This document shows, piece by piece, positions 35,267-45,652 of a stretch of DNA of 64,000 nucleotides. This stretch comes from Microbacterium sp. zg-B96 (lineage in GTDB: Bacteria; Actinomycetota; Actinomycetes; Actinomycetales; Microbacteriaceae): assembly GCF_030246865.1 (NCBI RefSeq), contig NZ_CP126738.1, positions 1,302,001-1,366,000 of the forward strand, given 5' to 3'. The number at the start of each line of letters is the position of its first letter. The stretch's first letter is position 1. Made by a program: the position numbers and the translations under genes. The notes beneath the pieces were generated by a model, which worked only from the letters and a program-made list of their open reading frames with translations, did no database searches and was not told where the DNA came from.

Positions 35267-36052
35267 TCAGTACTCGCCGTCGATGAGCTCTGGCGGCACC
35301 TGGGAGGCAGCGGCCTCGTCCACGAAGATGATCGTGCGCTTGCGGCCCTTGGCCCCGGCAGCGGGGACGCTGTCGTAGCTGGCCCCGGCGAGCACCAGGC
35401 CGAGCGCCGATGCCTTGTCGGTCCCGGCGAGCACGAGCCACACGCGTGCCGATGAGTTGATGACCGGACGGGTGAGCGTGATGCGCTCAGCCGGGGGCTT
35501 GGGGGAGTCCCGCACGCCCACGGCGGCCCGATCGGTGATCTGGATCTCCGGGCGATCGGGGAACAGCGACGCGATGTGGCCGTCGGCCCCCACGCCCAGG
35601 AACGCGATCTGGAACGTCGGCCATGGATTGCCGACCTCGTCGTCGGCGAAGCGCGCGAGCTCGCGCTCGTATGCCTCGGCGGCGCCGTCCAGGTCGATGC
35701 CCGCGTCGGACGCGGGGAAGGCGTGGATGTTCTCCGTCGGCACGTCGATGTGGTCGAACAGGATCGTCGACGCCAGCTTCTCGTTGCGTTCGTCGCTGTC
35801 GCGCGGGACGAACCGCTCATCGGTCCACCAGAAGTGCACCAGCGACCAGTTCACGCCGCCGCGCTTACGGTGCTCGGCGATCGCGCGCAGCACCGCTGTG
35901 CCCATCACGCCACCGGTCAGTGCCACGTGAGTCACCAAGCCGTCGCGCCCGCGCTTGGTCAGGCGGGAGAGGAAGCGGGATGCCACCGATCGTGCGACGT
36001 GTGCGGGGTCGGGGCGAACGACCACCCGTTTCTCGGCGTAGAACTCAGCCAT
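35267..36052 (-). CDS. pgl: 6-phosphogluconolactonase
   Basis: 261 aa. DevB/NagB-type fold: VALTGGVMGTAVLRAI, FWWTDERFVPRDSDERN, and GVGADGHIASLFPDRP, the lactonase active-site loop. It hydrolyses 6-phosphogluconolactone made by Zwf. Last gene of the pentose-phosphate operon; its ATG overlaps the end of opcA by 8 bases. Its stop is flush with terminator 2. Confidence 0.95.
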   Translation of the reverse strand: MAEFYAEKRVVVRPDPAHVARSVASRFLSRLTKRGRDGLVTHVALTGGVMGTAVLRAIAEHRKRGGVNWSLVHFWWTDERFVPRDSDERNEKLASTILFDHIDVPTENIHAFPASDAGIDLDGAAEAYERELARFADDEVGNPWPTFQIAFLGVGADGHIASLFPDRPEIQITDRAAVGVRDSPKPPAERITLTRPVINSSARVWLVLAGTDKASALGLVLAGASYDSVPAAGAKGRKRTIIFVDEAAASQVPPELIDGEY

Positions 36053-36992
36053 GTGACTCCCGTGTCACGGCGGGGCCGAGCAGATCCCAGCCCTCCGTGA
36101 TTACACGACCATACAGGACGTCCGGATCGAGCCTTCGCAGCTCCTCGGCGAGGCACTCACGCAGCGTGCGGCGGGGCAGGACGATGTCGTGCGCGGGCTG
36201 CTGCGGCTGGGCCAGGCATGCATCCACGTCGTTCGTGCGCTCCAGCAGGATGTCGCCGGAGGCCCGTGTGAGACGTACGGAGTGGATGCCGTGGTCCCAC
36301 TCCTCCGGTGCCGCGTACCGCCACGTGACGGGCACATCGAGCATCAGCCGCAGCCATGCCGCCAGCAGCGCGGTCGACGGCGAGCTGCCGGCCCCGACGA
36401 CCTCCACGGCCGTCACCGGCTCGTAGGGCGGCTGGTCCAGCACGGCAGCCAGCTGCTCGCGCCAGTGCGTCAGACGCGTCCAGGCGAGGTCGGTATCGCC
36501 CGGGGCGTAGGTGCGGCCCAAGGCGGACAACCGGTCGCTGGAGTAGGGCTTCGTCGAGGCATCCGTGATGCGGCGCTGCGCGATGCGGCCGATGTCCGAC
36601 TCCGCCGGGACGGTGGGCGGGTGATCCGGCCACCACGCGACCACCGGCGCATCAGGCAGCAGCAGCCCCGTGATGAGGCTGTCGGGGTTGTTGGCGGCGT
36701 CGCCGTAGGCGCGCAGCACGATCACTTCGCTGGCTCCGGCGTCGCCGCCCACGCGGATCTGGGCGTCCAGACGCGCGTCGCCTTCGCGACGGCTGATCAG
36801 CACGATGACGCGCATGGGGTGCTCGCGGGAGGCGTCGTTGGCCGCCTCGATCGCGTCCTCCTGCAAGCCGTGCGAGGTGGCGATGACGAGCGTCAGTACG
36901 CGCCCGAGCGCGACGGCGCCGCCCTCTTCGCGCACCTTCACGAGGGAGCGGGCCACCTGCGACACGGTGGTGTCGGGCAGATCGACGATCAT
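36045..36992 (-). CDS. opcA: Glucose-6-phosphate dehydrogenase assembly protein OpcA
   Basis: 315 aa. OpcA-family sequence: early RVLTLVIATSHGLQEDAIEAAND (in part), DAPVVAWWPDHPP, a central SSPSTALLAAWL, and conserved late RRTLRECLAEELRRLDPD. In actinobacteria and cyanobacteria it supports the active form of Zwf. Its ATG overlaps the zwf stop as ATGA, and its end overlaps pgl, fitting co-translation in tkt-tal-pgi-zwf-opcA-pgl. Confidence 0.95.
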   Translation of the reverse strand: MIVDLPDTTVSQVARSLVKVREEGGAVALGRVLTLVIATSHGLQEDAIEAANDASREHPMRVIVLISRREGDARLDAQIRVGGDAGASEVIVLRAYGDAANNPDSLITGLLLPDAPVVAWWPDHPPTVPAESDIGRIAQRRITDASTKPYSSDRLSALGRTYAPGDTDLAWTRLTHWREQLAAVLDQPPYEPVTAVEVVGAGSSPSTALLAAWLRLMLDVPVTWRYAAPEEWDHGIHSVRLTRASGDILLERTNDVDACLAQPQQPAHDIVLPRRTLRECLAEELRRLDPDVLYGRVITEGWDLLGPAVTRESHG

Positions 36993-38539
36993 GGGCGCCT
37001 CCAGACGCGGCCGTCGCGGGCCAGCAGTTCATCCGCCGACGGCGGGCCCCAGGAACCGGGGGAATACTGTTCGACGGGTCCGCCCTGCGCTGCCCAGTAC
37101 TGCTCGACGGGGTCGAGGATCTGCCAGCTGAGCTCGACCTCTTCGTGCCTCGGGAACAGCGGCGGGTCGCCCAGCAGCACATCGAGGATGAGTCGCTCGT
37201 AGGCCTCGGGGCTGGACTCCGTGAACGCGTGGCCGTAGCCGAAGTCCATCGTGACGTCGCGCACCTCGGTGGCAGCCCCCGGGACCTTCGAGCCGAACCG
37301 GATCGTCACGCCCTCGTCGGGCTGCACCCGGATGACAAGCGCGTTCTGACCTTGTTCGGTGGTCTGGTTGCGCAGGAACAGGTGCTGCGGAGCCCGCTTG
37401 AACACCACCGCGATCTCGGTGACCCGCCGCCCCAGCCGCTTGCCGGTGCGGAGGTAAAACGGCACTCCAGCCCAGCGGCGCGTCGCGATCTCCAGCTTGA
37501 GCGCGGCATACGTCTCGGTCGTGGATGCCGGATCCATACCGTCCTCGTCGAGGAAGCCGGTGACCTTCTCGCCACCCTGCCAGCCGCCGGCGTACTGACC
37601 CCGGGCCGCCGCCGTGGCGAGGTCCTCGGGCAGCTGCACCGCGGCGAGCACCTTCTCTTTCTCGGCACGCAGGTGCGTGGCATCCAGCGAGATCGGCTCC
37701 TCCATGGCGGTCAGCGCGAGCAGCTGCAGCAGGTGGTTCTGGATGACGTCGCGCGCCGCGCCGATGCCGTCGTAGTAGCCGGCGCGACCGCCCACGCCGA
37801 TGTCCTCGGCCATGGTGATCTGCACGTGGTCGACGTAGTTGCGGTTCCAGATCGGCTCGAACAGCTCATTGGCAAAGCGCAGCGCGAGGATGTTCTGCAC
37901 CGTCTCCTTGCCGAGGTAGTGGTCGATGCGGAAGATCGAGTCGGCGGGAAAGGCCACTTCCAGCGCCTCGTTCAGCGCACGTGCCGTCTGCAGATCGCTG
38001 CCGAAGGGCTTCTCGATCACGACGCGGCGCCAGCTCGAGTCGCCGGCGGAGCTGTCGTCGACGAGCCCGGATGCCTTCAGTTGCTTGGCGACGAGCGGGA
38101 AGTCCTTGGGCGGGATCGACAGGTAGTAGGCGTGGTTGCCCATCGTGCCGCGTTCGACATCGAGGGTGTGCACGGTCTCCCGCAGGCGCCGGAACGCCTC
38201 GGGGTCGTGGAACTCGCCGGACACGAACCGGATGCCCTGCAGCAGCTGCTTCCACGTCTCCTCACGGAACGGGGTGCGCGCGTGCTGCTTGACCGCGTCG
38301 TACACCACCTGCGCGAAGTCGTCGTCACCCCAGTCGCGGCGGGCGAAGCCGACCAGCGCGAAGCCGGGCGGCAGCAGCCCCCGGTTGGCGAGGTCGTAGA
38401 CGGCGGGCATGAGCTTCTTGCGTGACAGGTCGCCTGTCACGCCGAAGATGACGAGCGCGCTCGGACCGGCGATGCGGTTCAGGCGACGGTCGTCCGGATC
38501 GCGCAGCGGATTGCGGCCGCGCTGGATCTCGACGGTCAT
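36989..38539 (-). CDS. zwf: Glucose-6-phosphate 1-dehydrogenase
   Basis: 516 aa from the ATG at 38539 (MTVEIQRGRNPLRDP). NADP-binding GVTGDLSRKKL near residue 34, active-site RIDHYLGKE near 205, and EKPFG before it. It oxidises glucose 6-phosphate, the entry of the oxidative pentose-phosphate branch. The open frame extends far into pgi but that part is a shadow. A GGAGG lies 12-16 bases before the ATG, inside the pgi end; the pgi stop is 8 bases upstream. Confidence 0.96.
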   Translation of the reverse strand: MTVEIQRGRNPLRDPDDRRLNRIAGPSALVIFGVTGDLSRKKLMPAVYDLANRGLLPPGFALVGFARRDWGDDDFAQVVYDAVKQHARTPFREETWKQLLQGIRFVSGEFHDPEAFRRLRETVHTLDVERGTMGNHAYYLSIPPKDFPLVAKQLKASGLVDDSSAGDSSWRRVVIEKPFGSDLQTARALNEALEVAFPADSIFRIDHYLGKETVQNILALRFANELFEPIWNRNYVDHVQITMAEDIGVGGRAGYYDGIGAARDVIQNHLLQLLALTAMEEPISLDATHLRAEKEKVLAAVQLPEDLATAAARGQYAGGWQGGEKVTGFLDEDGMDPASTTETYAALKLEIATRRWAGVPFYLRTGKRLGRRVTEIAVVFKRAPQHLFLRNQTTEQGQNALVIRVQPDEGVTIRFGSKVPGAATEVRDVTMDFGYGHAFTESSPEAYERLILDVLLGDPPLFPRHEEVELSWQILDPVEQYWAAQGGPVEQYSPGSWGPPSADELLARDGRVWRRP

Positions 38540-38547
38540 CGGTGGGA

Positions 38548-40173
38548 TCAGTCCTCCAGGACGGCTTCGAACAGCGTGAGCACTTCGGCCTGCGGTTCGG
38601 TGAGCGTGAACGTGACGACGGGGCGCCCGTGGGCGGCGAGCACTGCGGCATCGCCTGCAGCCTGCGCGCGGATCAGCTGTCCGAACGTGAACGGGCGACC
38701 GGGGATCTCCAGATCCACTTCGCCGCCGTCGAGGATCTGCAGGAACACCCCGTTCGCGGGGCCGCCCTTGTGGTACTGCCCCGTCGAGTGCAGGAACCGC
38801 GGTCCCCAGCCGAACGTGGTCGGGCGTCCGCTGTCCGCGGCCACCATCTCGCGCAGGCCGGACAGGTGCGACAGCGCGAGGCGGTCGACGTATGCCTGCA
38901 GCGACACGTAGCCGTCGGCGGGCACCTGATCCCACAGCGCCTCGAGCACGCCGGCGATGGTGCCCGATGCCGCCAGGGTCGGGTCCGACACGCGCACCTC
39001 TACGCCGTCCTGCACGAATGCAGGAACGGACGGCTCCGGGCGGGCCTCGAGCAGGCCGCGGGTGGCGGTCTTGGCCGATTCGACGTCGGGCTGGTCGAAC
39101 GGGTTGATGGCCAGCAGCAGCCCCGCGATCGCGGTGGTGTACTCCCAGACCACCAGCTGGGCACCGAGCGAGCCGCTGACGAGGATCTCGCCCTCGTGCT
39201 GCTCGAACAGGTGGAACTCGTTCGCTTCGTCGACGAGCCGCAGGATCTGCAGATCGGCTGGTTTGGCTTCCAGTTCGGGGGAGACCGGCAGCAGCACGAC
39301 CGGCAGGATGCCGGTGCCGTTCTTGCCCGTCGACTCCGCGACGAGCTGCTCGATCCAGTCGGGCAGTCCCACGAGGTGGGTGCCGTCGGTGACCAGGCCC
39401 AGCTTGTCGCGGCGCGGCTGCCCGCCGGCGATGGCCGCCGCCAGCACGAGCGCCGGGTTGTCGGGGCTGTCGATGGCCACTTCCAGCAGCGTCGCCTCGG
39501 CCTCGTCGAGGAGCTCCGCGATATCGACGCCGGCGAGCCCGGTGGGCACCAGGCCGAAGGCCGTCAGCGCCGAGTAGCGGCCGCCGACGGTGGGGTCGGC
39601 GTTGAAGACGCGGTATCCGTCGGCGCGAGCCGACACGTCCAGCGGCGAACCCGGGTCGGTGACCACGACGATGTGCTGGGTCGGGTCCATGCCCAGATCC
39701 CGCCATGCCGTCTCGAAGGCGCGCTTGGCGGAATCGGTCTCGACGGTGGATCCGGACTTGGATGACACCACGAGTACGGTTTCGGCGAGGCCGCCCGTTT
39801 GGGCGTCACCGTCGATCGCGGCGAGCACCTGGCCGGGCGCGGTGGAGTCGAGGATGACCAGCGGCACGCCGTTGGTCTGCGAGATCACCTCGGGCGCCAG
39901 CGACGATCCGCCCATTCCGGCGAGGACCACCCGCGTGATGCCGCGCGAGAGGAACTCTTCACGCAGGGCGACGATCTCGGGCACCAGCGGACGCGAGACG
40001 CTGACCGCCTGCACCCAGCCGAGGCGCTGCGATGCCTCGGCTTCGGTTTCCGGGCCCCACAGGCTCCCGTCGCCGGCGGTGATCCCGCTGGCGACGAGGC
40101 TGGCGACAAGGCTGGGCAGGGTGTGCTCGACGGCCGCCTTGGCGTGTCCCGTGACCCGGATGTCAAAGGTCAT
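38548..40173 (-). CDS. pgi: Glucose-6-phosphate isomerase (SIS type, TAL-PGI-fusion-like)
   Basis: 541 aa from the ATG at 40173. Two SIS domains: [10 protein letters not shown] near 85, [11 protein letters not shown] near 135, [15 protein letters not shown] near 190; the C terminus has [20 protein letters not shown]. This C-terminal signature is that of the PGI half of bifunctional transaldolase/PGI proteins rather than of E. coli-type Pgi. It converts glucose 6-phosphate and fructose 6-phosphate. Its ATG overlaps the tal stop as ATGA, so tal and pgi are adjacent, coupled genes where other bacteria have one fused gene. Confidence 0.92.
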   Translation of the reverse strand: MTFDIRVTGHAKAAVEHTLPSLVASLVASGITAGDGSLWGPETEAEASQRLGWVQAVSVSRPLVPEIVALREEFLSRGITRVVLAGMGGSSLAPEVISQTNGVPLVILDSTAPGQVLAAIDGDAQTGGLAETVLVVSSKSGSTVETDSAKRAFETAWRDLGMDPTQHIVVVTDPGSPLDVSARADGYRVFNADPTVGGRYSALTAFGLVPTGLAGVDIAELLDEAEATLLEVAIDSPDNPALVLAAAIAGGQPRRDKLGLVTDGTHLVGLPDWIEQLVAESTGKNGTGILPVVLLPVSPELEAKPADLQILRLVDEANEFHLFEQHEGEILVSGSLGAQLVVWEYTTAIAGLLLAINPFDQPDVESAKTATRGLLEARPEPSVPAFVQDGVEVRVSDPTLAASGTIAGVLEALWDQVPADGYVSLQAYVDRLALSHLSGLREMVAADSGRPTTFGWGPRFLHSTGQYHKGGPANGVFLQILDGGEVDLEIPGRPFTFGQLIRAQAAGDAAVLAAHGRPVVTFTLTEPQAEVLTLFEAVLED

Positions 40174-41285
40174 GCCTGCGCCTTGGACCCTTCGAGCGCC
40201 GCGGTGACGGTGCCCTGCAGATCGTGCCACGAGGCGATGAACTTCTCGACGCCCTCGTCCTCGAGCACCTGGGTGACATCGACGAGGTCGATGCCGAGGC
40301 CGGCGAGCTCGTCGAACACGCGGTGGGCGTCGGCGTAGGCACCGGTGACGGCGTCGCCGGTGATCTCACCGTGGTCGAACGTGGCCTGCAGCGTCTTCTC
40401 CGGCATCGTGTTGACCGTTCCCGGTGCGACGAGCTCGGTGACGTACAGGGTGTCCGGCAGGGCCGGGTCCTTGACGCCGGTGGAGGCCCAGAGCGGCCGC
40501 TGCACGTTGGCCCCGACCTTCAGCAGGTCCTGCGCGCGCTTCTCGGCGAACTTCTGCTCGAACAGCTCGTAAGCCAGTCGGGCGTTGGCGATGCCGGCCT
40601 GCGACTTCAGGGCGAGGGCCTCGTCGGTGCCGAGGGCGGTGAGGCGCTTGTCGACCTCGGTGTCCACGCGGGAGACGAAGAAGGAGGCGACGGAATGGAT
40701 GTGCGACAGGTCGAAGTCGCCGCTGTGGGCGCGCTCCAGCCCGGCGAGGTACGCGTCGATCACGTCGGCGTAGCGCTCGAGCGAGAAGATCAGCGTCACG
40801 TTGACGGAGATGCCGGCGGCGATCGTCTCGGTGATGGCGGGGAGCCCTGCCTTGGTGGCGGGGATCTTGATCAGCACGTTCGGGCGGTCAACGGCCGCGT
40901 ACAGCTGCTTGGCCTGCGCGACCGTCGCGGCGGTGTCGTGGGCGAGGTCGGGGGAGACCTCGATCGACACGCGCCCGTCGACACCCTTGGTGGCGTCGTA
41001 GATGGGGCGGAAGATGTCGCACGCGTCGCGCACGTCCGTCGTGGTGAGCGCGAAGATCGTGTCGTCCGCCGAGGCGCCGGCGGATGCCTGTGCCGCGATG
41101 GCCTCTTCGTAGCCGATGCCGGCGGAGATCGCGCCCTGGAAGATCGTGGGGTTCGTGGTCACTCCGACGACGTTGCGGGTGTCGATCAGACCCTGCAGGT
41201 TGCCGGTGGTGATGCGCTGGCGGGAGAGGTCGTCGAGCCAGATGCTGACGCCGGCAGCGGACAGCTGGGCGGTGGGGGTGGTCAT
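40170..41285 (-). CDS. tal: Transaldolase
   Basis: 371 aa. Catalytic Schiff-base Lys140 in [13 protein letters not shown], with [10 protein letters not shown] near residue 43 and [16 protein letters not shown] after it. It exchanges three-carbon units between sugar phosphates. Coupled by ATGA to tkt before it and to pgi after it. Length is that of the actinobacterial/cyanobacterial long transaldolase subfamily. Confidence 0.96.
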   Translation of the reverse strand: MTTPTAQLSAAGVSIWLDDLSRQRITTGNLQGLIDTRNVVGVTTNPTIFQGAISAGIGYEEAIAAQASAGASADDTIFALTTTDVRDACDIFRPIYDATKGVDGRVSIEVSPDLAHDTAATVAQAKQLYAAVDRPNVLIKIPATKAGLPAITETIAAGISVNVTLIFSLERYADVIDAYLAGLERAHSGDFDLSHIHSVASFFVSRVDTEVDKRLTALGTDEALALKSQAGIANARLAYELFEQKFAEKRAQDLLKVGANVQRPLWASTGVKDPALPDTLYVTELVAPGTVNTMPEKTLQATFDHGEITGDAVTGAYADAHRVFDELAGLGIDLVDVTQVLEDEGVEKFIASWHDLQGTVTAALEGSKAQA

Positions 41286-43381
41286 GCGTGGGTCTCCTTG
41301 AGCGTCTCGCGCGCCGCGGTGACGACGGCTTCGGCGGTGATGCCGAACTTCTCGAACAGGGTCTTGTAGTCAGCGGATGCGCCGAAGTGATCGATGGCAA
41401 CCGAGCGGCCCGCGTCGCCGACGATGCCGCGCCAGGTGAGCGGGGAACCTGCCTCGACCGACACGCGCGCCTTCACGGCGGCCGGCAGGACGTGCTCGCG
41501 ATACGCGGCATCCTGTTCGGCGAACCACTCCAACGAGGGCGCTGAAACGACGCGGGCGTTGATGCCCTCGGCGGCAAGGGTCTCGCGGGCGGCGACGGCC
41601 AGCTGCACCTCGGAGCCGGTGGCGATGAGGATCACGTCGGGCGTGCCGCCGGGGGCCTCCGCGAGGATGTAGGCGCCCTTCGCGGTCTGGTCGGCCGGGG
41701 CGAACTGGTCGCCCTCGGCGTCGCCGGTGCCGCGCGGGAGCACCGGGATGTTCTGGCGGGTCAGCGCGATGCCGACGGGGCCGCCGTTGCGGCGGAGGAT
41801 CTCCAGCCACGCCGCGGCCGTCTCGTTCGCGTCGGCGGGGCGGACGACCGTGAAGTTCGGGATCGCGCGGAGGGTCGCCAGCTGCTCGATGGGCTGGTGG
41901 GTGGGGCCGTCCTCACCGAGGGCGACCGAGTCGTGCGTCCACACGAAGATCGAGGGCACGTTCATCAGAGCGGCCAGACGCACCGCGGGGCGCATGTAGT
42001 CGCTGAAGATCAGGAACGTGCCGCCGAAGGCGCGAGTCGGCCCGTGCAGCACGATGCCGTTGATGATCGCGCCCATCGCGTGCTCACGGATGCCGAAGTG
42101 CAGCACCCGGCCGTAGGGCGAACCGGACCACTCGTGGGTGGACCACTGCGCGGGGATGAAGCTCTTGGCGCTCTTGATGGTGGTGAGGTTCGACTCGGCG
42201 AGGTCCGCCGACCCGCCCCACAGCTCCGGGAGCTGCTCGGCGAGGGCGTTGATGACCAGGCCCGAGGCGGCGCGGGTGGAGACCGCCTTGCCCGCCTCGA
42301 ACGAGGGGAGCGCCTCGGCGATGTCGGCGGGGAGTTCGTGCGCCTCGAGGCGATCCAGCAGCGCCTTGCGCTCGGGGTTGGCGGCAGCCCACGCGTCGAA
42401 GGCCTCCTGCCACGCGGCGCGCTCAGGGGCGACCCGTTCGGCCAGGCCCCGGGTGCGCTCGATCACGTCGTCGGCGACGACGAAGGACTGCTCGGGGTCG
42501 AAGCCCAGCACCTTCTTCGTCGCGGCCAGCTCATCGGCGCCCAGGGCGGAGCCGTGGATCTTGCCGGTGTTCTGCTTGCCGGGGGCGGGCCAGCCGATGA
42601 TCGTCTTCAGCACGATCATCGAGGGACGGTCGGTCTCGCCCTTGGCCGCCTCGATCGCGGCATACAGCTCGGCGACGTCTTCGACGTATTCGCCGGTGCG
42701 CTTCCAGTCGACCGTCTGCACGTGCCAGCCGTACGCCTCGTAGCGCGCGGCGACGTCCTCCGTGAAGGCGACGTTGGTGTCGTCCTCGATGGAGATCTGG
42801 TTCGAGTCGTAGATCGCGATCAGGTTGCCCAGCTGCTGGTGGCCGGCGAGCGAGCCCGCCTCGCTGGTGATGCCCTCCTGCAGGTCGCCGTCGCCGGCGA
42901 TCACGTACACGTAGTGGTCGAACGGCGACTGACCGGCGGGAGCCTCAGGGTCGAACAGGCCGCGCTCGTAGCGGGCGGCGTAGGCGAACCCGACGGCGGA
43001 GGCCAGCCCCTGACCGAGCGGCCCGGTCGTGATCTCCACACCGTCGGTGTGACCGAGCTCGGGGTGACCGGGAGTCTTCGAGCCCCACGTGCGCAGCGAC
43101 TTCAGGTCGTCCAGCTCCAGGCCGAATCCGCCGAGGTAAAGCTGCACGTACTGCGTGAGCGAGGAATGGCCGGCGGAGAGGATGAACCGGTCACGGCCCA
43201 GCCAGTGGGTGTCCGTCGGGTCGTGGCGCAGCACCCGCTGATACAGCAGGTAGGCCGCCGGCGCGAGGCTCATCGCGGTGCCGGGGTGGCCGTTGCCGAC
43301 CTTCTCCACTGCGTCCGCCGCCAGCACACGCGCGGTGTCCACCGCGCGCCGATCGATTTCGTCCCACTGCAACTCCGACAC
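41282..43381 (-). CDS. tkt: Transketolase
   Basis: 699 aa from the GTG at 43381 ([14 protein letters not shown]), which has AAAGG upstream; the open frame to 43645 is not family-like. Thiamine diphosphate binding GDGDLQEG...[25 protein letters not shown] at the N terminus and the C-terminal [13 protein letters not shown] are intact. First gene of the operon; the leader is about 100 bases from the -10 at 43487. Confidence 0.97.
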   Translation of the reverse strand: MSELQWDEIDRRAVDTARVLAADAVEKVGNGHPGTAMSLAPAAYLLYQRVLRHDPTDTHWLGRDRFILSAGHSSLTQYVQLYLGGFGLELDDLKSLRTWGSKTPGHPELGHTDGVEITTGPLGQGLASAVGFAYAARYERGLFDPEAPAGQSPFDHYVYVIAGDGDLQEGITSEAGSLAGHQQLGNLIAIYDSNQISIEDDTNVAFTEDVAARYEAYGWHVQTVDWKRTGEYVEDVAELYAAIEAAKGETDRPSMIVLKTIIGWPAPGKQNTGKIHGSALGADELAATKKVLGFDPEQSFVVADDVIERTRGLAERVAPERAAWQEAFDAWAAANPERKALLDRLEAHELPADIAEALPSFEAGKAVSTRAASGLVINALAEQLPELWGGSADLAESNLTTIKSAKSFIPAQWSTHEWSGSPYGRVLHFGIREHAMGAIINGIVLHGPTRAFGGTFLIFSDYMRPAVRLAALMNVPSIFVWTHDSVALGEDGPTHQPIEQLATLRAIPNFTVVRPADANETAAAWLEILRRNGGPVGIALTRQNIPVLPRGTGDAEGDQFAPADQTAKGAYILAEAPGGTPDVILIATGSEVQLAVAARETLAAEGINARVVSAPSLEWFAEQDAAYREHVLPAAVKARVSVEAGSPLTWRGIVGDAGRSVAIDHFGASADYKTLFEKFGITAEAVVTAARETLKETHA

Positions 43382-43486
43382 TAGGTCGCCTTTCTCAAGG
43401 GGAAAGCACCAGGTGAGGATGCCGGTCCGCAGCCCGCATCCGAGTGGAGTGAAGGGAAGACCGGTGGCACCGGCGCGCGTGTACTC

Positions 43487-43492
43487 AGCATA
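43487..43492 (-). promoter_or_regulatory. -10 element for the tkt operon
   Basis: TATGCT on the minus strand, about 105 bases before the tkt GTG; leader with AAAGG ribosome site. No riboswitch-like structure was recognised in it. Confidence 0.45.
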
Positions 43493-43604
43493 CCGAAGCG
43501 GGCTCAGGCCCAGGCTATTCCCGTGACCTCGTGACACGGATCGCTCACGCGTTGACGGCCGTCCCGACCGAGGCGGCCCGGGTGGCCGCTGCGGGGCCAT
43601 GCCA

Positions 43605-43610
43605 TAGACT
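43605..43610 (+). promoter_or_regulatory. -10 element for ctaB
   Basis: TAGACT, about 34 bases before the ctaB ATG at 43645. Confidence 0.45.
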
Positions 43611-43644
43611 GGGGCGGCAGTACAAGCGGCAACTGGCGGGGGCA

Positions 43645-44568
43645 ATGGACATCACGACGACGTCGAGCAGTGTGCGCACGACGGCACCCTCGTTCGGGAG
43701 GACGGTGCGCGCCTATGTCGCGCTGACCAAGCCCCGCGTGCTGGAGCTGCTGCTGGTCACGACCGTTCCGGTCATGGTGCTCGCCCAGGGCGGGCTGCCC
43801 AACCTCTGGCTCGTGCTGGCCACCGTCATCGGCGGGTCGCTGAGCGCCGGCTCTGCCGCAGCGTTCAACATGTATCTCGACCGTGACATCGACGCGCACA
43901 TGAAGCGCACTGCCGGGCGCCCGATCGTCACCGGTGAGATCTCACCCCGCAACGCGCTCATCTTCTCGTGGGTGCTGGCTGTGGCATCCACCGTCTGGCT
44001 GCTGCTGACGACCAACTGGCTCGCCGCGACGCTGTCGGCGTTCGCGATCTTCTTCTACGTCGTGATCTACACGATCATCCTCAAGCGCCGCACCGAGCAG
44101 AACATCGTCTGGGGCGGGATCGCCGGGTGCTTCCCCGTGCTGATCGGCTGGTCCGCGGTGACGGGTTCGCTGTCGTGGAGCCCGTTCATCCTGTTCGCGC
44201 TGGTGTTCCTGTGGACGCCGCCGCACTACTGGCCGCTGTCGATGAAGTACAAGGGCGACTACGCCGAGGTCGACGTGCCCATGCTCGGCGCCACCCGCAA
44301 CGGCACCCAGGTCGGGCTGCAGGTCATCCTGTACGCGTGGGCAACCGTCGCCTGCTCGCTGCTGCTGATCCCCGTCGCCGAGATGGGCCTGGTCTACTCG
44401 GTGTCGGCCGTGGTCTTCGGCGGCTGGTTCGTGTATGAGTCCCACGTGCTCTACAACCGCGCGGTGCGCGGCACCGAACCCAAGCCCATGCGGGTGTTCC
44501 ACGCGTCGATCACGTACCTGACGCTGCTGTTCGTCGCGATCGCGATCGACCCGCTTCTTCCCTTCTAA
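43645..44568 (+). CDS. ctaB: Protoheme IX farnesyltransferase (heme O synthase)
   Basis: 307 aa from the ATG at 43645, preceded by GGGGG; the frame is open to 43531. UbiA-family prenyltransferase with about nine helices; first Asp-rich motif in [19 protein letters not shown], second in [14 protein letters not shown], and [13 protein letters not shown]. It farnesylates heme b to heme O for the aa3 oxidase. Divergent from the tkt operon, a conserved arrangement; ctaA, the next enzyme, lies 2 kb downstream. Confidence 0.96.
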   Translation: MDITTTSSSVRTTAPSFGRTVRAYVALTKPRVLELLLVTTVPVMVLAQGGLPNLWLVLATVIGGSLSAGSAAAFNMYLDRDIDAHMKRTAGRPIVTGEISPRNALIFSWVLAVASTVWLLLTTNWLAATLSAFAIFFYVVIYTIILKRRTEQNIVWGGIAGCFPVLIGWSAVTGSLSWSPFILFALVFLWTPPHYWPLSMKYKGDYAEVDVPMLGATRNGTQVGLQVILYAWATVACSLLLIPVAEMGLVYSVSAVVFGGWFVYESHVLYNRAVRGTEPKPMRVFHASITYLTLLFVAIAIDPLLPF

Positions 44569-44587
44569 GGCGCACGGGGCCATCCAT

Positions 44588-44675
44588 CGCGCCAGTTCTT
44601 CGGTGAACTGCGGTAATTCGGAGCCGGGCGGCTGATCCGGTCCGAAGTCGCGGCGTTCCCCGAAGCAATGGCGAG
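44588..44675. repeat. 88-bp palindromic element, copy B
   Basis: Half-sites TTCGGT (44599), TTCGGA (44617), TCCGAA (44641), CCCGAA (44659), at the same offsets as copies A, C and D. It lies between ctaB and the DUF559 gene in the 217-base gap. Confidence 0.85.
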
Positions 44676-44785
44676 CGGATGCCGCGGCGCAGTGTCTCCT
44701 CCATAGGCGCGAGATCGCCGCAGTCGTCCACGGATCGCGGTATCGGCGACGCGGGGTGCGTGCCGTGCCGGGCAGGGTGGGCGCC

Positions 44786-45643
44786 ATGAGCGCGACGATC
44801 CGGACCGAGACGGCGATACGGGCACTGCGTGAGGGGGTCACCTCTCGCGGCGGTGTCGCCCGGGTGGCCAGTCTGCAGCGGGCGGGATGGTCGCGCCACT
44901 GCATCCGTCTCGCGCTGCAGCGCGGAATACTCGTGCGGGTGCGTCGGGACTGGGTCGCCGTGCCCGATGCGGATGCCGAGCTCGTCGCGGCCGCTCGCGA
45001 CGGCGTCGTGCTCTCGTGCCTGACGCAGGCCCGGCGACGCGGGCTGTGGGTGCTGCGGGAGGATCGTCCGCACGTGGCAGCCGATCCGCACGCGGCCGGA
45101 CACAAGGACTCGCGGGCGCTCGTGCACTGGGCGAGGCCGCTCGTGCCGCGGCATCCGGACGCCCTGGTGGATCCGATCGAGAACCTTCTGGCGCTCGTGG
45201 CGGCGTGCCAACCCCACGAGGCGGCGCTGGCGGTGTGGGAGTCGGCACTGCAGCAGGGGCTGGTGGTGCGGGCCGCGCTCGAGCGGCTGCCGCTGGATGC
45301 GGCATCCCGTCTTCTGCTCGACCAGGCGCAGTCGTTCGCCGGGTCGGGACTGGAGACGATCTTCGCGGCGCGACTGCGGTGGTTGCGAGTGCGGATCCTG
45401 CCGCAGGTGTGGATCCTGGGGCACCGCGTCGACTTCCTCATCGGGCAGCGGCTCATCGTGCAGGTCGACGGCAGGCAGCACATCGACCGTCAGCGGGCCG
45501 ACGATGTCGCACACGACGCGGCGCTGATGCTGCACGGGTACCACGTCATCCGGGTCACGTACGAGCAGGTCCTGGGCGACTGGCCCGCCGTGCAGGACCT
45601 CATCTCCCGCGCCGTCGGGCAGGGCCTGCACCTCGCTCGGTGA
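44786..45643 (+). CDS. DUF559-domain nuclease-like protein with AbiEi-type N terminus
   Basis: 285 aa. N-terminal winged-helix-like region (about 8-55: GGVARVASLQRAGWSRHCIR) resembles AbiEi antitoxin/regulator domains. C-terminal domain (about 205-285) is DUF559, a Vsr-like PD-(D/E)XK fold: HRVDFLIGQRLIVQVDGRQH, then a late GYHVIRVTYEQVL. The usual Glu of the motif (IEVDG) is Gln here, which may reduce or alter catalysis; possibly lineage-typical. The middle holds an Arg/Ala-rich helical part. It sits alone between copies B and C of the 88-bp palindrome. Function unknown; no partner toxin gene is adjacent. Confidence 0.8.
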   Translation: MSATIRTETAIRALREGVTSRGGVARVASLQRAGWSRHCIRLALQRGILVRVRRDWVAVPDADAELVAAARDGVVLSCLTQARRRGLWVLREDRPHVAADPHAAGHKDSRALVHWARPLVPRHPDALVDPIENLLALVAACQPHEAALAVWESALQQGLVVRAALERLPLDAASRLLLDQAQSFAGSGLETIFAARLRWLRVRILPQVWILGHRVDFLIGQRLIVQVDGRQHIDRQRADDVAHDAALMLHGYHVIRVTYEQVLGDWPAVQDLISRAVGQGLHLAR

Positions 45644-45652
45644 CGCAAACGC

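Noticed and set aside
43382..43644. Extra gene in the 263-base gap between tkt and ctaB
   Set aside because: Only N-terminal extensions of the two flanking frames, without family similarity; the gap holds the two promoters and leaders.
44569..44785. tRNA or small RNA in the gap after ctaB
   Set aside because: The structure is the 88-bp palindrome copy B, with no cloverleaf or CCA end; no tRNA was seen anywhere in the window.
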